DNA of 13,531 bases from JACRDV01 sp024860865 [NCBI: Methanobacteriota archaeon] (GTDB lineage: Archaea > JACRDV01): NCBI GenBank assembly GCA_024860865.1, contig JACRDV010000081.1, positions 1 to 13,531 on the forward strand. The letters are read 5' to 3'. Below the pieces are notes generated by a model. That model had not been told where the DNA came from, searched no databases, and saw nothing but the letters and a program-made list of their open reading frames with translations. Every line of letters begins with the position of its first letter. Positions within the stretch are counted from its first letter, which is position 1. Shown one piece after another: positions 6,182 to 12,552 of the stretch. Position numbers and translations under genes: made by a program.

Positions 6182-6264
6182 GCAGTGGGTTGAGAAAAGT
6201 TATTTTTTATAACTTTTGGTACAATGAAGTTAGGTCCAGCGAGAACATTGACCCAACCCACTGC
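6182..6264 (-). ncRNA. candidate structured RNA: compact three-way junction
   Basis: Outer stem: GCAGTGGGTTG (6182-6192) pairs perfectly with CAACCCACTGC (6254-6264), 11 bp. Inside are two hairpins. One has a perfect 9-bp stem, AAAAGTTAT (6195-6203) with ATAACTTTT (6209-6217), and a 5-nt loop. The other is GGT-A-CAATG (6218-6226) with CATTG-ACC (6246-6253), 8 bp with one bulge and a 19-nt loop. The helices abut with only two unpaired bases at the junction. On the minus strand a TTAAATAA (6294-6287) is centred 26 nt before the outer stem, the normal archaeal TATA distance, and T-rich runs at 6176-6139 follow the 3' end. This favours a minus-strand transcript of about 83-125 nt. The sequence does not match tRNA, 5S, SRP, RNase P, or box C/D or H/ACA patterns that I know. 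A small mobile element with terminal inverted repeats is the main alternative. Confidence 0.45.
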
Positions 6265-6286
6265 AAAAAAACTTTAGTTAATCTAA

Positions 6287-6294
6287 TTATTTAA
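6287..6294 (-). promoter_or_regulatory. TATA-like element upstream of the candidate RNA
   Basis: The minus strand reads TTAAATAA here, centred about 26 nt before position 6264, the first base of the outer stem. The region is very AT-rich, so a TATA-like match by chance is easy; the spacing is what makes it notable. Confidence 0.35.
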
Positions 6295-6408
6295 GTTTTA
6301 AACAATTTTTCTTATTGGTTTTTAAATTTAAATCTGATTCTCTTATTAATCAAATAATCTAAAAATTTAGAGATTGCTTATACAAAAAACTACTTGAAAA
6401 GAAAAAAT

Positions 6409-7167
6409 TTAAAACATTAACTCAGTTGAATCTTTCCATAAATATTCAAAATACTCCTTTGCAAAGGTAGCGAGGCCTGGTTCATCTGACCAAATCCCAA
6501 GTTTCTCCTGCAGTGAAGCTAATAGCAATAAAATCTCTCTGCTATCAACAATCACCCCGCCGCCAAAAAGAGTTTCCTTGTATCTAACTTTAAGTTTAGG
6601 AAAAGGCTGCATGAACAATTTGATTTTTGGATTTTTTTCTGCAAATATCATTCGAACTTTAATTTCTTTTGTTTGAAAAACTTGAAGGAAAGGCTGGAGC
6701 CGAATTGCTTCAGGCTCCGTTAAACTCGGAACTACAACTAATACCTCATTCTGAGCGCGGCGCAACATTTCTTCTATTTTTGTTAAAACATTTCTAGCTC
6801 CGTGAATTATCCAAACATCTGGTCGCTTTGTCTCAGCTTGTTTTTCAAAAATGGGGTTAAGCTCTTGTAAAACGCTTTCTCCAGCTTGTGTAAGAGATCT
6901 TTCGAGTCTTTCTTGTGCTATTCTAATTGCATCTCCTGGTGGTTTAGCTCTGTATCTAATAGGCCTACCAGAATGAACTTCTAACCAACCTCTGTGTTCA
7001 AGTTTACTTAACACGTCATAAATTCTAGAGTAAGGAACACCGGCAATCTTACTTACATCACCTGCGGTCGAAGCACCAGCATTAACTAAGGCAACGTATA
7101 CCTTAATTTCATACTCCGTAAGACCAAATTGTCTAAGGGATTTTAGGACCTTTTCGCTAATTTCCAT
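6409..7167 (-). CDS. TrmB-family transcriptional regulator
   Basis: This 252-aa protein has an N-terminal TrmB-type winged helix (about residues 8-75), with LTEYEIKVYVALVNAGASTA followed by the recognition-helix region VPYSRIYDVLSKLEHRGWLEV. A helical linker follows (about 78-112). The C-terminal domain starts at WIIHGARNVLTKIEEMLRRA and resembles the phospholipase-D-like effector domain of the family. TrmB proteins in Thermococcales bind sugars and repress or activate transport and central-carbon genes; the ligand here is unknown. The ATG at 7165-7167 follows a purine tract (AAAGGGG). It is divergently transcribed from the tes-like gene, and a 6-8-6 inverted repeat lies 21-40 nt upstream of its start, so autoregulation and control of the neighbour are plausible. 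Confidence 0.88.
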   Translation of the reverse strand: MEISEKVLKSLRQFGLTEYEIKVYVALVNAGASTAGDVSKIAGVPYSRIYDVLSKLEHRGWLEVHSGRPIRYRAKPPGDAIRIAQERLERSLTQAGESVLQELNPIFEKQAETKRPDVWIIHGARNVLTKIEEMLRRAQNEVLVVVPSLTEPEAIRLQPFLQVFQTKEIKVRMIFAEKNPKIKLFMQPFPKLKVRYKETLFGGGVIVDSREILLLLASLQEKLGIWSDEPGLATFAKEYFEYLWKDSTELMF

Positions 7168-7187
7168 GTTTTTACCCCTTTAGGTGG

Positions 7188-7207
7188 TAGATCCAAAATT
7201 TGATCTA
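7188..7207. promoter_or_regulatory. candidate TrmB operator, TAGATC-N8-GATCTA
   Basis: This perfect 6-bp inverted repeat with an 8-nt spacer lies in the regulator/tes-like intergenic region. The known Thermococcales TrmB/TrmBL1 consensus, TATCAC-N8-GTGATA, has the same 6-8-6 architecture with different half-sites. It lies just upstream of the regulator start and about 65 nt upstream of the likely tes TATA box. Binding is inference. Confidence 0.45.
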
Positions 7208-7270
7208 TCTTGTTTCTGTTTGGAATACAAAAACGAAATAACTACTTTTCAGATTATGAAAAGTTTGATA

Positions 7271-7285
7271 ACATATTTATATTTA
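7271..7285 (+). promoter_or_regulatory. candidate TATA box of the tes-like gene
   Basis: ACATATTTATATTTA is the clearest TATA-like tract in the intergenic region. It predicts transcription from about 7303 and a leader of about 36 nt that contains the strong ribosome binding site at 7328-7333. Confidence 0.4.
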
Positions 7286-7327
7286 CTCCTAACAGTGGTA
7301 AATTCTAATTCTGATTTGTTTCTATCT

Positions 7328-7333
7328 GGAGGT
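7328..7333 (+). promoter_or_regulatory. Shine-Dalgarno GGAGGT deciding a GTG start
   Basis: GGAGGT sits 5 nt before the GTG at 7339. It is the strongest ribosome binding site in the window and fixes the start of the tes-like gene, since no ATG is present nearby in frame. Confidence 0.7.
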
Positions 7334-7338
7334 CCCTT

Positions 7339-8841
7339 GTGGTCAAAACTAAAAGCATTTGCCCTGAATGTTTGAAAGCAATCGAAGCTGTGGTTTTTGA
7401 AAGGGATGGAAGGATTCTAATCGAGAAAGAATGCCCGGAACACGGAAAATTCAGTGATACGTACTGGGGAGATGCAAAGCTTTATTATCGGGCGCAAAAA
7501 TTTGCCTGCGATGGAAAAGGCGTTGAAAACCCAGCAACTAACCACGAAAATTGCCCATGGACCTGCGGTCTCTGTAATGGTCATCTCTCTCATTCTGTCC
7601 TCGGAATAATTGATGTGACCAATAGGTGCAACCTAAAATGCGATTTTTGTTTTGCTAATGCTGGTGCTGTTGGATATATTTACGAGCCAAATCAAGAGCA
7701 AATTTGGGAAATGTTATTAGCGCTTCGAAATAATAAACCAGTTCCTTGCCCCAGTGTACAAATGAGTGGCGGCGAGCCTTTAATTCGAAGTGATATCGTT
7801 GAACTAATTAAGCTTGCTAAAAAAGCTGGCTTTCCTCACACACAAATCGCAACCAATGGATTGATGCTTGCCAACAAGCCAGAGTTAGCAAAAGAACTTC
7901 GAGAGGCTGATTTAAACACAGTTTACCTTCAGTTTGACGGAGTGACACCTGAACCTTACCTAAAAGAGCGTGGTCTTAATCTCCTGCCTGAAAAACTTAA
8001 AGTTATTGAAAATTGCAGAAAAGTTGGGCTTGGGATCGTTTTAGTTCCGACTCTTGCAAAGGGTGTCAATGACAGCCAAATTGGAGACATGATTAGATTC
8101 GCAGCAAAAAATGCAGATATCATTCGAGGAGTGAATTTCCAACCAGTTAGTTTTGCTGGTAGAATCGCAAAAGAAGAGCGAGAGCAAAGAAGGATAACAA
8201 TTCCAGATTTAATGAAGCTAGTCGAAGCACAAACCGACGGAGAGATCGCAGCTGAAGACTTCTATCCAATTCCAAGCATAATTCCTTTCTCTGAATTTGT
8301 TTCTGCTTATGAAGCAATACCTCAAGTTGAATTCACTACCCATGTATGCTGCGGCGCTGCTACTTATGTCTTCCTCCATGATGGCCATTTCGTTCCAATA
8401 ACTAGATTCGTTAATGTTGAAGCTTTCTTTAAATTAATGAGCGAACTTGCGGCCGATATAAGAAAGTGGGGAGTTTTAGGTAAAGCCAAGGCCATACTAA
8501 AAGCAACTACTTCTCTTTCAAAAATAGTTGATGAAAAAAATAAGCCGAAGTGGTTTGACTTTAAGGAATTGATCATTAACATACTTGAAAAACGAAATTA
8601 CGATGCACTTGCCGAGTTCCATTATAAGAGTTTATTTATCGGTTGTATGCATTTCCAAGATGCTTACAATTTTGATATTGAGCGGGTGAAGCGCTGTGTA
8701 ATTCACTATGCCGTCCCGGATGGGCGAATCATACCATTCTGTGCTATGAATACGATTTATAGAGAAAAGATTGAAAAGCAATTTAGTAAGCCATTGGTTA
8801 TCTCAACTGTTCCATCCGAAACAGCTGCTGTTCAGAGTTAA
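7339..8841 (+). CDS. tes: tetraether lipid synthase-like radical SAM enzyme (Tes/MJ0619 family)
   Basis: This 500-aa radical SAM enzyme matches the Tes (GDGT/MAS synthase) family, which couples the biphytanyl tails of two archaeol units through carbon-carbon bonds to make tetraether lipids. The N-terminal metal region has CPEC (Cys 8, 11) and CPEHG (Cys 32), a rubredoxin-like site, followed by CPWTCGLC (Cys 72, 76, 79). The radical SAM cluster motif CNLKCDFC uses Cys 97, 101 and 104, and the SAM-binding SGGEP is at 143-147. Further cysteines that could hold auxiliary clusters are 337, 338, 436, 453 and 468. Length fits the family. The GTG start follows GGAGGT. The gene is monocistronic and divergent from a TrmB-family regulator. 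Some relatives are only annotated as generic radical SAM proteins, so the product should be confirmed by phylogeny. Confidence 0.85.
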   Translation: MVKTKSICPECLKAIEAVVFERDGRILIEKECPEHGKFSDTYWGDAKLYYRAQKFACDGKGVENPATNHENCPWTCGLCNGHLSHSVLGIIDVTNRCNLKCDFCFANAGAVGYIYEPNQEQIWEMLLALRNNKPVPCPSVQMSGGEPLIRSDIVELIKLAKKAGFPHTQIATNGLMLANKPELAKELREADLNTVYLQFDGVTPEPYLKERGLNLLPEKLKVIENCRKVGLGIVLVPTLAKGVNDSQIGDMIRFAAKNADIIRGVNFQPVSFAGRIAKEEREQRRITIPDLMKLVEAQTDGEIAAEDFYPIPSIIPFSEFVSAYEAIPQVEFTTHVCCGAATYVFLHDGHFVPITRFVNVEAFFKLMSELAADIRKWGVLGKAKAILKATTSLSKIVDEKNKPKWFDFKELIINILEKRNYDALAEFHYKSLFIGCMHFQDAYNFDIERVKRCVIHYAVPDGRIIPFCAMNTIYREKIEKQFSKPLVISTVPSETAAVQS

Positions 8842-8956
8842 ATACAACAAAACTTCTCAAATATTTAAATTTTAGCCAGTTTAGTATAAAAATTTAAAAT
8901 TTATTGATAATTACTATACAATTGTTAAAATTATATAATCGTTATTAAATAAAAAT

Positions 8957-8997
8957 TCTTATTGTAAGATATTTATAATTATATATGCACAATAAGA
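8957..8997. promoter_or_regulatory. inverted repeat flanking the promoter of the first winged-helix gene
   Basis: TCTTATTGT (8957-8965) and ACAATAAGA (8989-8997) are perfect 9-bp inverted arms. They enclose an AT-rich TATA-like tract (ATTTATAATTATATAT, about 8971-8986) upstream of the gene starting at 9026. A dimeric winged-helix protein bound here would block the promoter, so autoregulation by the adjacent gene is a reasonable guess. The high AT content raises the chance of a random match. Confidence 0.35.
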
Positions 8998-9025
8998 CTA
9001 AAGCTAAAAAAATTAAAGGGTTATT

Positions 9026-9298
9026 ATGGTTTTTACAGTCAGAAAGCGCGCTATAGACATTTTAAAAATTATGGTAAAAGATAGAAAGCCAATTACAGCT
9101 AAAGAGATTTCTTTCCGAGGAAAACTGCCATTACCAACTGTTCATCAAACTATCAAAGTTTTAGAAGAAAGTAGATTAATTGAAAAAGAGAAAGAGGAAA
9201 GCGGAGAGGCCTATTGGAAAGTTGTTCCGAGAGAGAAAGCAAATAAACTAATTCTTCAATTTATTGATGAGATTTTAGACCAAGTGTACGCGAAATAG
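9026..9298 (+). CDS. small winged-helix DNA-binding protein, copy 1
   Basis: This 90-aa protein is essentially a single winged-helix domain: helix 1 AIDILKIMVKDR, ITAKEISFRGKLPLPTVHQ (helix-turn-helix, about residues 23-41), IKVLEESRLIEKEKE, and a wing EAYWKVV, with a helical tail ANKLILQFIDEILDQVY that could dimerise. It has no sensor domain. It is clearly paralogous to the next gene, sharing the PLP-(S/T) turn, the YWK-V wing and the DE-LD C-terminal helix. The ATG at 9026 is weakly preceded by AAAGGG. It is probably a transcriptional regulator; its target is unknown, though a 9-bp inverted repeat brackets its own promoter. Confidence 0.82.
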   Translation: MVFTVRKRAIDILKIMVKDRKPITAKEISFRGKLPLPTVHQTIKVLEESRLIEKEKEESGEAYWKVVPREKANKLILQFIDEILDQVYAK

Positions 9299-9315
9299 CC
9301 CTTTTTGTTTGTTTT
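9299..9315 (+). terminator. T-rich stretch after the first winged-helix gene
   Basis: CCCTTTTTGTTTGTTTT directly follows the stop codon. Archaeal RNA polymerase terminates at U-rich tracts without needing a hairpin, so partial termination between the two paralogues is plausible. Confidence 0.35.
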
Positions 9316-9355
9316 AACTTAGCTTCTTCAACGAAAATTATTTATTATTATTTTG

Positions 9356-9370
9356 TTATTATCATAATAA
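9356..9370. promoter_or_regulatory. palindrome upstream of the second winged-helix gene
   Basis: TTATTAT-C-ATAATAA is a perfect 7-bp palindrome ending 20 nt before the ATG at 9391. It may overlap the promoter or be an operator for the neighbouring winged-helix proteins. It is made only of low-complexity A/T triplets, so it may also be fortuitous. Confidence 0.3.
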
Positions 9371-9390
9371 TAGTGGTATTACATTCTATA

Positions 9391-9693
9391 ATGGGTTTTA
9401 TATTGAAAATAGTTCGGCTACATGATAGAGAGATAGATGTTTGGAAAACTCTTTGCAAAGAAAAGAGATCTCTCACTGTAAATGAAATTGCAAATATTAG
9501 CAAAATTCCACTGCCGAGTATCTACGACAATGTTCGAGAATTAGTTACAAAGAACCTGGTTATAAAAGACAAGGAAGAAGGTGGAGAAGTCTATTGGAAA
9601 GCTGTTTCAAGAGAAGAGGCGCGAAAGACCCTAGGGATATACGTAGACGAGGTTTTAGATGAAATTTTCGGGAAAGATAATGGATCGCATTAA
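9391..9693 (+). CDS. small winged-helix DNA-binding protein, copy 2
   Basis: This 100-aa paralogue of the preceding gene reads REIDVWKTLCKEKRSLTVNEIA, then ISKIPLPSIYDNVRELVTKNLV (helix-turn-helix), EVYWKAVSREEARK (wing) and YVDEVLDEIFGK (C-terminal helix). ATG 9391 is preferred to an in-frame GTG at 9373, because alignment with copy 1 leaves only a short N-terminal extension from the ATG. The recognition helix differs from copy 1 (SIYDNVRELV versus TVHQTIKVLE), which suggests distinct DNA targets after duplication. Its last 14 nt overlap the start of the KaiC-like gene, so the two are translationally linked. Confidence 0.8.
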   Translation: MGFILKIVRLHDREIDVWKTLCKEKRSLTVNEIANISKIPLPSIYDNVRELVTKNLVIKDKEEGGEVYWKAVSREEARKTLGIYVDEVLDEIFGKDNGSH

Positions 9694-10408
9694 ATCAGGC
9701 ATCATTGGTTTAGATTATATAATTGGAGGCGGCTTCTTCCAATCATCAACTATTCTTATTTCTGGCGGAGCCGGAACTGGCAAAAGCATTTTTGGAATCC
9801 AATTTTTATACAAAGGCGCCATGGAGCACAATGAAAATGGAATCCTTCTAGCTGTTGAAGAGCGACCGCGAGATATCCGGCGTTACATGCTTGGGTTTGG
9901 CTGGGACCTTAAAAAACTTGAAGACCAGAATAAACTTGTAATTATCGATGCCTCAGCTGCGAGGCTTGGAATTCCTAGTGGAGAAAAGTATGTAGAGATG
10001 CGGCCTTTTGAGTTAGATTCTTTAATGAGCACAATAATTAAAATAATAGAAAAAATTCAAGCAAAGCGCCTTGTAATTGATTCTATCCCCTCTCTATTTT
10101 TACAGCAAGAACATGAGCTTGCAATACGAAGAGAGATTCTCAGGCTAGGAGCTCTTTTGTCTGAAACAGGTTGTACTGCAATTTTAACAACTGAGGCAGA
10201 TACACAGGGAAACAAGCTCAGTAAATTTGGAGTGGAAGAATTCATTGCTCAAGGCCTTGTTCTATTGTCCCTGAAAGAGCAAGCTACAGAACTAAAGAGG
10301 AGCTTAATTGTATTGAAAATGAGGGGGACCAAACACAGTACGCGCAGATATCCTTTTGATATCACTCCCAATGGGATAGTTATGCACACCAGCGAAGAAG
10401 CCTATTAA
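9680..10408 (+). CDS. KaiC-like RecA-superfamily ATPase (single domain)
   Basis: This 242-aa single-domain KaiC-like ATPase has Walker A GGAGTGKS at residues 29-36, paired glutamates at 60-61 (VEERPRD) in the position of the KaiC catalytic glutamates, and Walker B LVIDS at 131-135. The C-terminal TKHSTRRYPFDITPNGIVMH is the usual end of the domain. Archaeal single-domain KaiC proteins are widespread, and most have undefined signalling or regulatory roles. There is no sign of a circadian system here (no KaiA or KaiB). ATG 9680 is chosen over an in-frame ATG at 9659, because MDRIKSGIIGLDYIIGG is the canonical start of the domain. The 14-nt overlap with the upstream winged-helix gene suggests the ATPase and that regulator work together. 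Confidence 0.9.
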   Translation: MDRIKSGIIGLDYIIGGGFFQSSTILISGGAGTGKSIFGIQFLYKGAMEHNENGILLAVEERPRDIRRYMLGFGWDLKKLEDQNKLVIIDASAARLGIPSGEKYVEMRPFELDSLMSTIIKIIEKIQAKRLVIDSIPSLFLQQEHELAIRREILRLGALLSETGCTAILTTEADTQGNKLSKFGVEEFIAQGLVLLSLKEQATELKRSLIVLKMRGTKHSTRRYPFDITPNGIVMHTSEEAY

Positions 10409-10410
10409 CA

Positions 10411-10431
10411 GTGATTTTTTTAAGTTTTTAT
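10411..10431 (+). terminator. T-rich terminator after the KaiC-like gene
   Basis: A seven-T run followed after AAG by a further T5 run begins 6 nt after the stop codon, in the gap before the convergent CBS gene. This fits archaeal U-tract termination. Confidence 0.45.
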
Positions 10432-10508
10432 TAAAAGTTATTGCTTATAGAGCTAAGAGAAATTGAAGCAGTTTAGTAATAAAAAAGATTTTGTAACAAG
10501 TTATACAT

Positions 10509-10943
10509 TCAGCCAAAAAGCCACTTGAAAGCCTCAAGATAAGAAATTCCACGCGAGACAGCGCTAACTATGTCATGGGAGCTTACTATCCCTACAAGTT
10601 TTTCGCCTTTGATCACTGGGAGATGTCGCACTCCTTTATTTTTCATAAGCTCTGCTGCTTCTTTTATTGTTGTATTCGGAGAACAAATGATAACTGGGCT
10701 TGACATAGTGTCCTTGACTTTAGCCTCACTAATTTCAATGCCTTTCGCGACAGCTTTGAGGAAATCGCTTTCGGTAACTATGCCTCTGACTTTGTCTTCT
10801 TCTATTACTACTAAAGAACCTATTTTACGTTCAGTCATCAATCTGGCAGCATCACTTAGACTTTTTCCAGGCTCTATTGTAACAACATCTTTTATCATTA
10901 TACTCTCAACAGTATCATATTCATAAACCAAGAGCTCACCCAA
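10509..10943 (-). CDS. CBS-domain pair protein
   Basis: This 144-aa protein consists of two tandem CBS domains and little else. Domain 1 runs from about residue 12 to 70 (IMIKDVVTIEPGKSLSDAARLMTERKIGSLVVIEEDKVRGIVTESD) and domain 2 from about 77 to 135 (PVIICSPNTTIKEAAELMKNKGVRHLPVIKGEKLVGIVSSHDIV). Such pairs bind adenine nucleotides and act as energy or ligand sensors, often through other proteins. No partner is visible here. The start is uncertain. TTG 10943 opens the frame, but GGTGAG (10940-10935) is a Shine-Dalgarno match that points to a second TTG at 10931. No ATG occurs before the first conserved segment. Confidence 0.88.
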   Translation of the reverse strand: MGELLVYEYDTVESIMIKDVVTIEPGKSLSDAARLMTERKIGSLVVIEEDKVRGIVTESDFLKAVAKGIEISEAKVKDTMSSPVIICSPNTTIKEAAELMKNKGVRHLPVIKGEKLVGIVSSHDIVSAVSRGISYLEAFKWLFG

Positions 10944-11090
10944 TTTTGAATAAGAATACGCGCTAATAAATCTTTTTTCAAAAATTCAAGAGTTCAAAGG
11001 ACCTTAAATGATTTAAAAATCTTAGAGATTCCATCACCATACCAGTATTTATGTGAGCCTAAAATTATCTCTTATTTAAAAATTCCAAAA

Positions 11091-11444
11091 TTATTTTTCT
11101 TGGAAAATTATTTGATTGCCGATTTCTATGCTTGTTTTTTTAATTGTGCCTGCTTGCAGCTCTACAATCCATTTTGCCTCCTGTTTTGGAAAATAAAATC
11201 GCCAAGGTTTGAGCTCTTTAATTAACTCAACTACTCGGCCAGTTCGATCTAAGAATAACACATCAATTGGAAAGAACATGAAAAATGTGTGGATGCCGTT
11301 TTTAGCCTGTAAATGGACCTCAATAACCAAGGCTGTGTCCTTTGGAAATTCCCTTTTAAACATGAGCCCAATCGCTCTAGAAAAGAAAGAGTGCGCAAAA
11401 TTTACTTTTCCAGCCAGCAATATGCCTTTTGTTTCGTTAAACAT
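11091..11444 (-). CDS. DUF192 (COG1430) family protein
   Basis: This 117-aa protein carries the DUF192 hallmarks: FFSRAIGLMFKREFP (about 20-34), HTFFMFFPIDVLFLDRTGRVVE (about 52-73), LKPWRFYFPK and the C-terminal VELQAGTIKK. The fold is a small beta barrel, and its function is not established. Many bacterial relatives carry a signal peptide; this one has none and is probably cytoplasmic. The ATG at 11442-11444 fits the family. Its start lies 48 bp from the divergent fen1 start, so the two promoters must overlap in the AT-rich AAAAAATTAATTTA tract at 11449-11462. Confidence 0.88.
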   Translation of the reverse strand: MFNETKGILLAGKVNFAHSFFSRAIGLMFKREFPKDTALVIEVHLQAKNGIHTFFMFFPIDVLFLDRTGRVVELIKELKPWRFYFPKQEAKWIVELQAGTIKKTSIEIGNQIIFQEK

Positions 11445-11492
11445 ACTAAAAAATTAATTTACCCCGAAGCCAATAATTCTTTTGGGATTGCT

Positions 11493-12539
11493 TTGGGAGT
11501 TCAATTAGGGGATCTAATCTCCAAGAAGGTCATTTCTTTTGATTTGCTGAGGGGGAAAATTATAGCGTTGGATGCTTACAATTGTTTGTATCAGTTCTTA
11601 TCGATAATTAGACAGCCAGATGGGACACCGCTCAAGACATCGAATGGTAAAATCACTTCCCATATCTCTGGCTTATTATATAGAACAATCAATCTAATTG
11701 AGCTCGGAGTTAAGCCAACTTATGTTTTTGATGGGGAGCCACACGAGCTCAAATCCTCAACAATTGAAGGGCGCCAAATTATTCGCAGACGGGCGAGAGA
11801 AGAATGGATAAAAGCAATTGAGATTGGAGCACCTGCTGAAGAGATTAGAAGAGTTGCGCAAGCATCTTCAAGGCTTTCTGAAGAGATGATTGAAGAGTCA
11901 AAACAGCTGCTGGAAATTATGGGTGTTCCATGGGTTCAATCGCCCTCTGAAGGCGAGGCACAAGCTGCTTATATGGCAAATAAAGGAACGGTCCACGCTG
12001 CTGGCAGTCAGGACTGGGATAGCATACTCTATGGAGCACCTAGGCTTGTTCGAAATTTGACTATAACTGGAAAAAGAAAGCTACCGAGAAAAAATGTTTG
12101 GGTCGAAGTTGAGCTAGAGCTCATTGAGTTGGAAAAAGTTTTACAAGAGCTCAATTTAACGCGCGAACAACTGGTCGACTTAGCAATTTTAATCGGTACT
12201 GATTATAATCCAGACGGATTGAAAAAAGTTGGGCCGAAAAGAGCACTTGAGTTGGTCCGAAAGTTCGGTTCAATTGAAAAGATGTTAAACGACCCTGAAT
12301 GGGAATCCCGTATTAAGGAGGAAATACTAGCTGACCCTTTGGAGATTCGAGAAATTTTCTTGAAACCAAAAGTTACAGACAAATACAAACTCCAATGGAA
12401 AGAGCCTCAGGCTGAGAAAGTAATTGATTTTTTGTACTCAAAGCGCGAATTCTCTGAAGAAAGAATAAAAAAAGCGTTGGAAAGGCTACAAAAAGCAATG
12501 GTTGAAAGAAAACAAGCGACATTAGAGAGATTCTTTTAA
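11493..12539 (+). CDS. fen1: flap endonuclease 1
   Basis: This 348-aa structure-specific nuclease removes 5' flaps during Okazaki fragment maturation and base-excision repair. Active-site acidic residues are all present: D27 (IALDAYN), D80 (YVFDGEP), E153 and E155 (SEGEA), D174 and D176 (SQDWDS) and D237 (GTDYNPDG), followed by the helix-hairpin-helix GLKKVGPKRALELV. The C-terminal QATLERFF is a PCNA-binding PIP box. I chose TTG 11493 because it yields the near-invariant N-terminus MGVQLGDLI. The frame is open 60 codons further upstream only because it overlaps the antisense DUF192 gene. Length is normal. It is convergent with pcm, with 13 bp between their stops. Confidence 0.95.
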   Translation: MGVQLGDLISKKVISFDLLRGKIIALDAYNCLYQFLSIIRQPDGTPLKTSNGKITSHISGLLYRTINLIELGVKPTYVFDGEPHELKSSTIEGRQIIRRRAREEWIKAIEIGAPAEEIRRVAQASSRLSEEMIEESKQLLEIMGVPWVQSPSEGEAQAAYMANKGTVHAAGSQDWDSILYGAPRLVRNLTITGKRKLPRKNVWVEVELELIELEKVLQELNLTREQLVDLAILIGTDYNPDGLKKVGPKRALELVRKFGSIEKMLNDPEWESRIKEEILADPLEIREIFLKPKVTDKYKLQWKEPQAEKVIDFLYSKREFSEERIKKALERLQKAMVERKQATLERFF

Positions 12540-12552
12540 ACCGGATTAGAAT

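Noticed and set aside
6182-6264. Intrinsic transcription terminator of the TrmB-family gene
   Set aside because: On the minus strand the outer stem is followed by TTAAGTC rather than directly by a T run. It lies 145 bp past the stop codon, and its branched shape is not terminator-like.
5777-6408. tRNA or other standard RNA gene in the long gap
   Set aside because: No T-loop GGTTCGAATCC-type box, anticodon arm or CCA-adjacent acceptor pairing could be made from the sequence.
7184-7375. 63-codon plus-strand open frame in the regulator/tes intergenic region
   Set aside because: It covers the promoter region, lacks a ribosome binding site and runs into the tes-like gene in another frame; the GGAGGT is placed for GTG 7339.
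10570-10926. 118-codon plus-strand open frame opposite the CBS gene
   Set aside because: Mirror frame of a well-supported two-CBS-domain protein, with no ribosome binding site or family match.
11313-11492. 60-codon N-terminal extension of fen1
   Set aside because: This part is antisense to the DUF192 gene and does not resemble FEN1; the family N-terminus MGVQLGDLI begins at TTG 11493.
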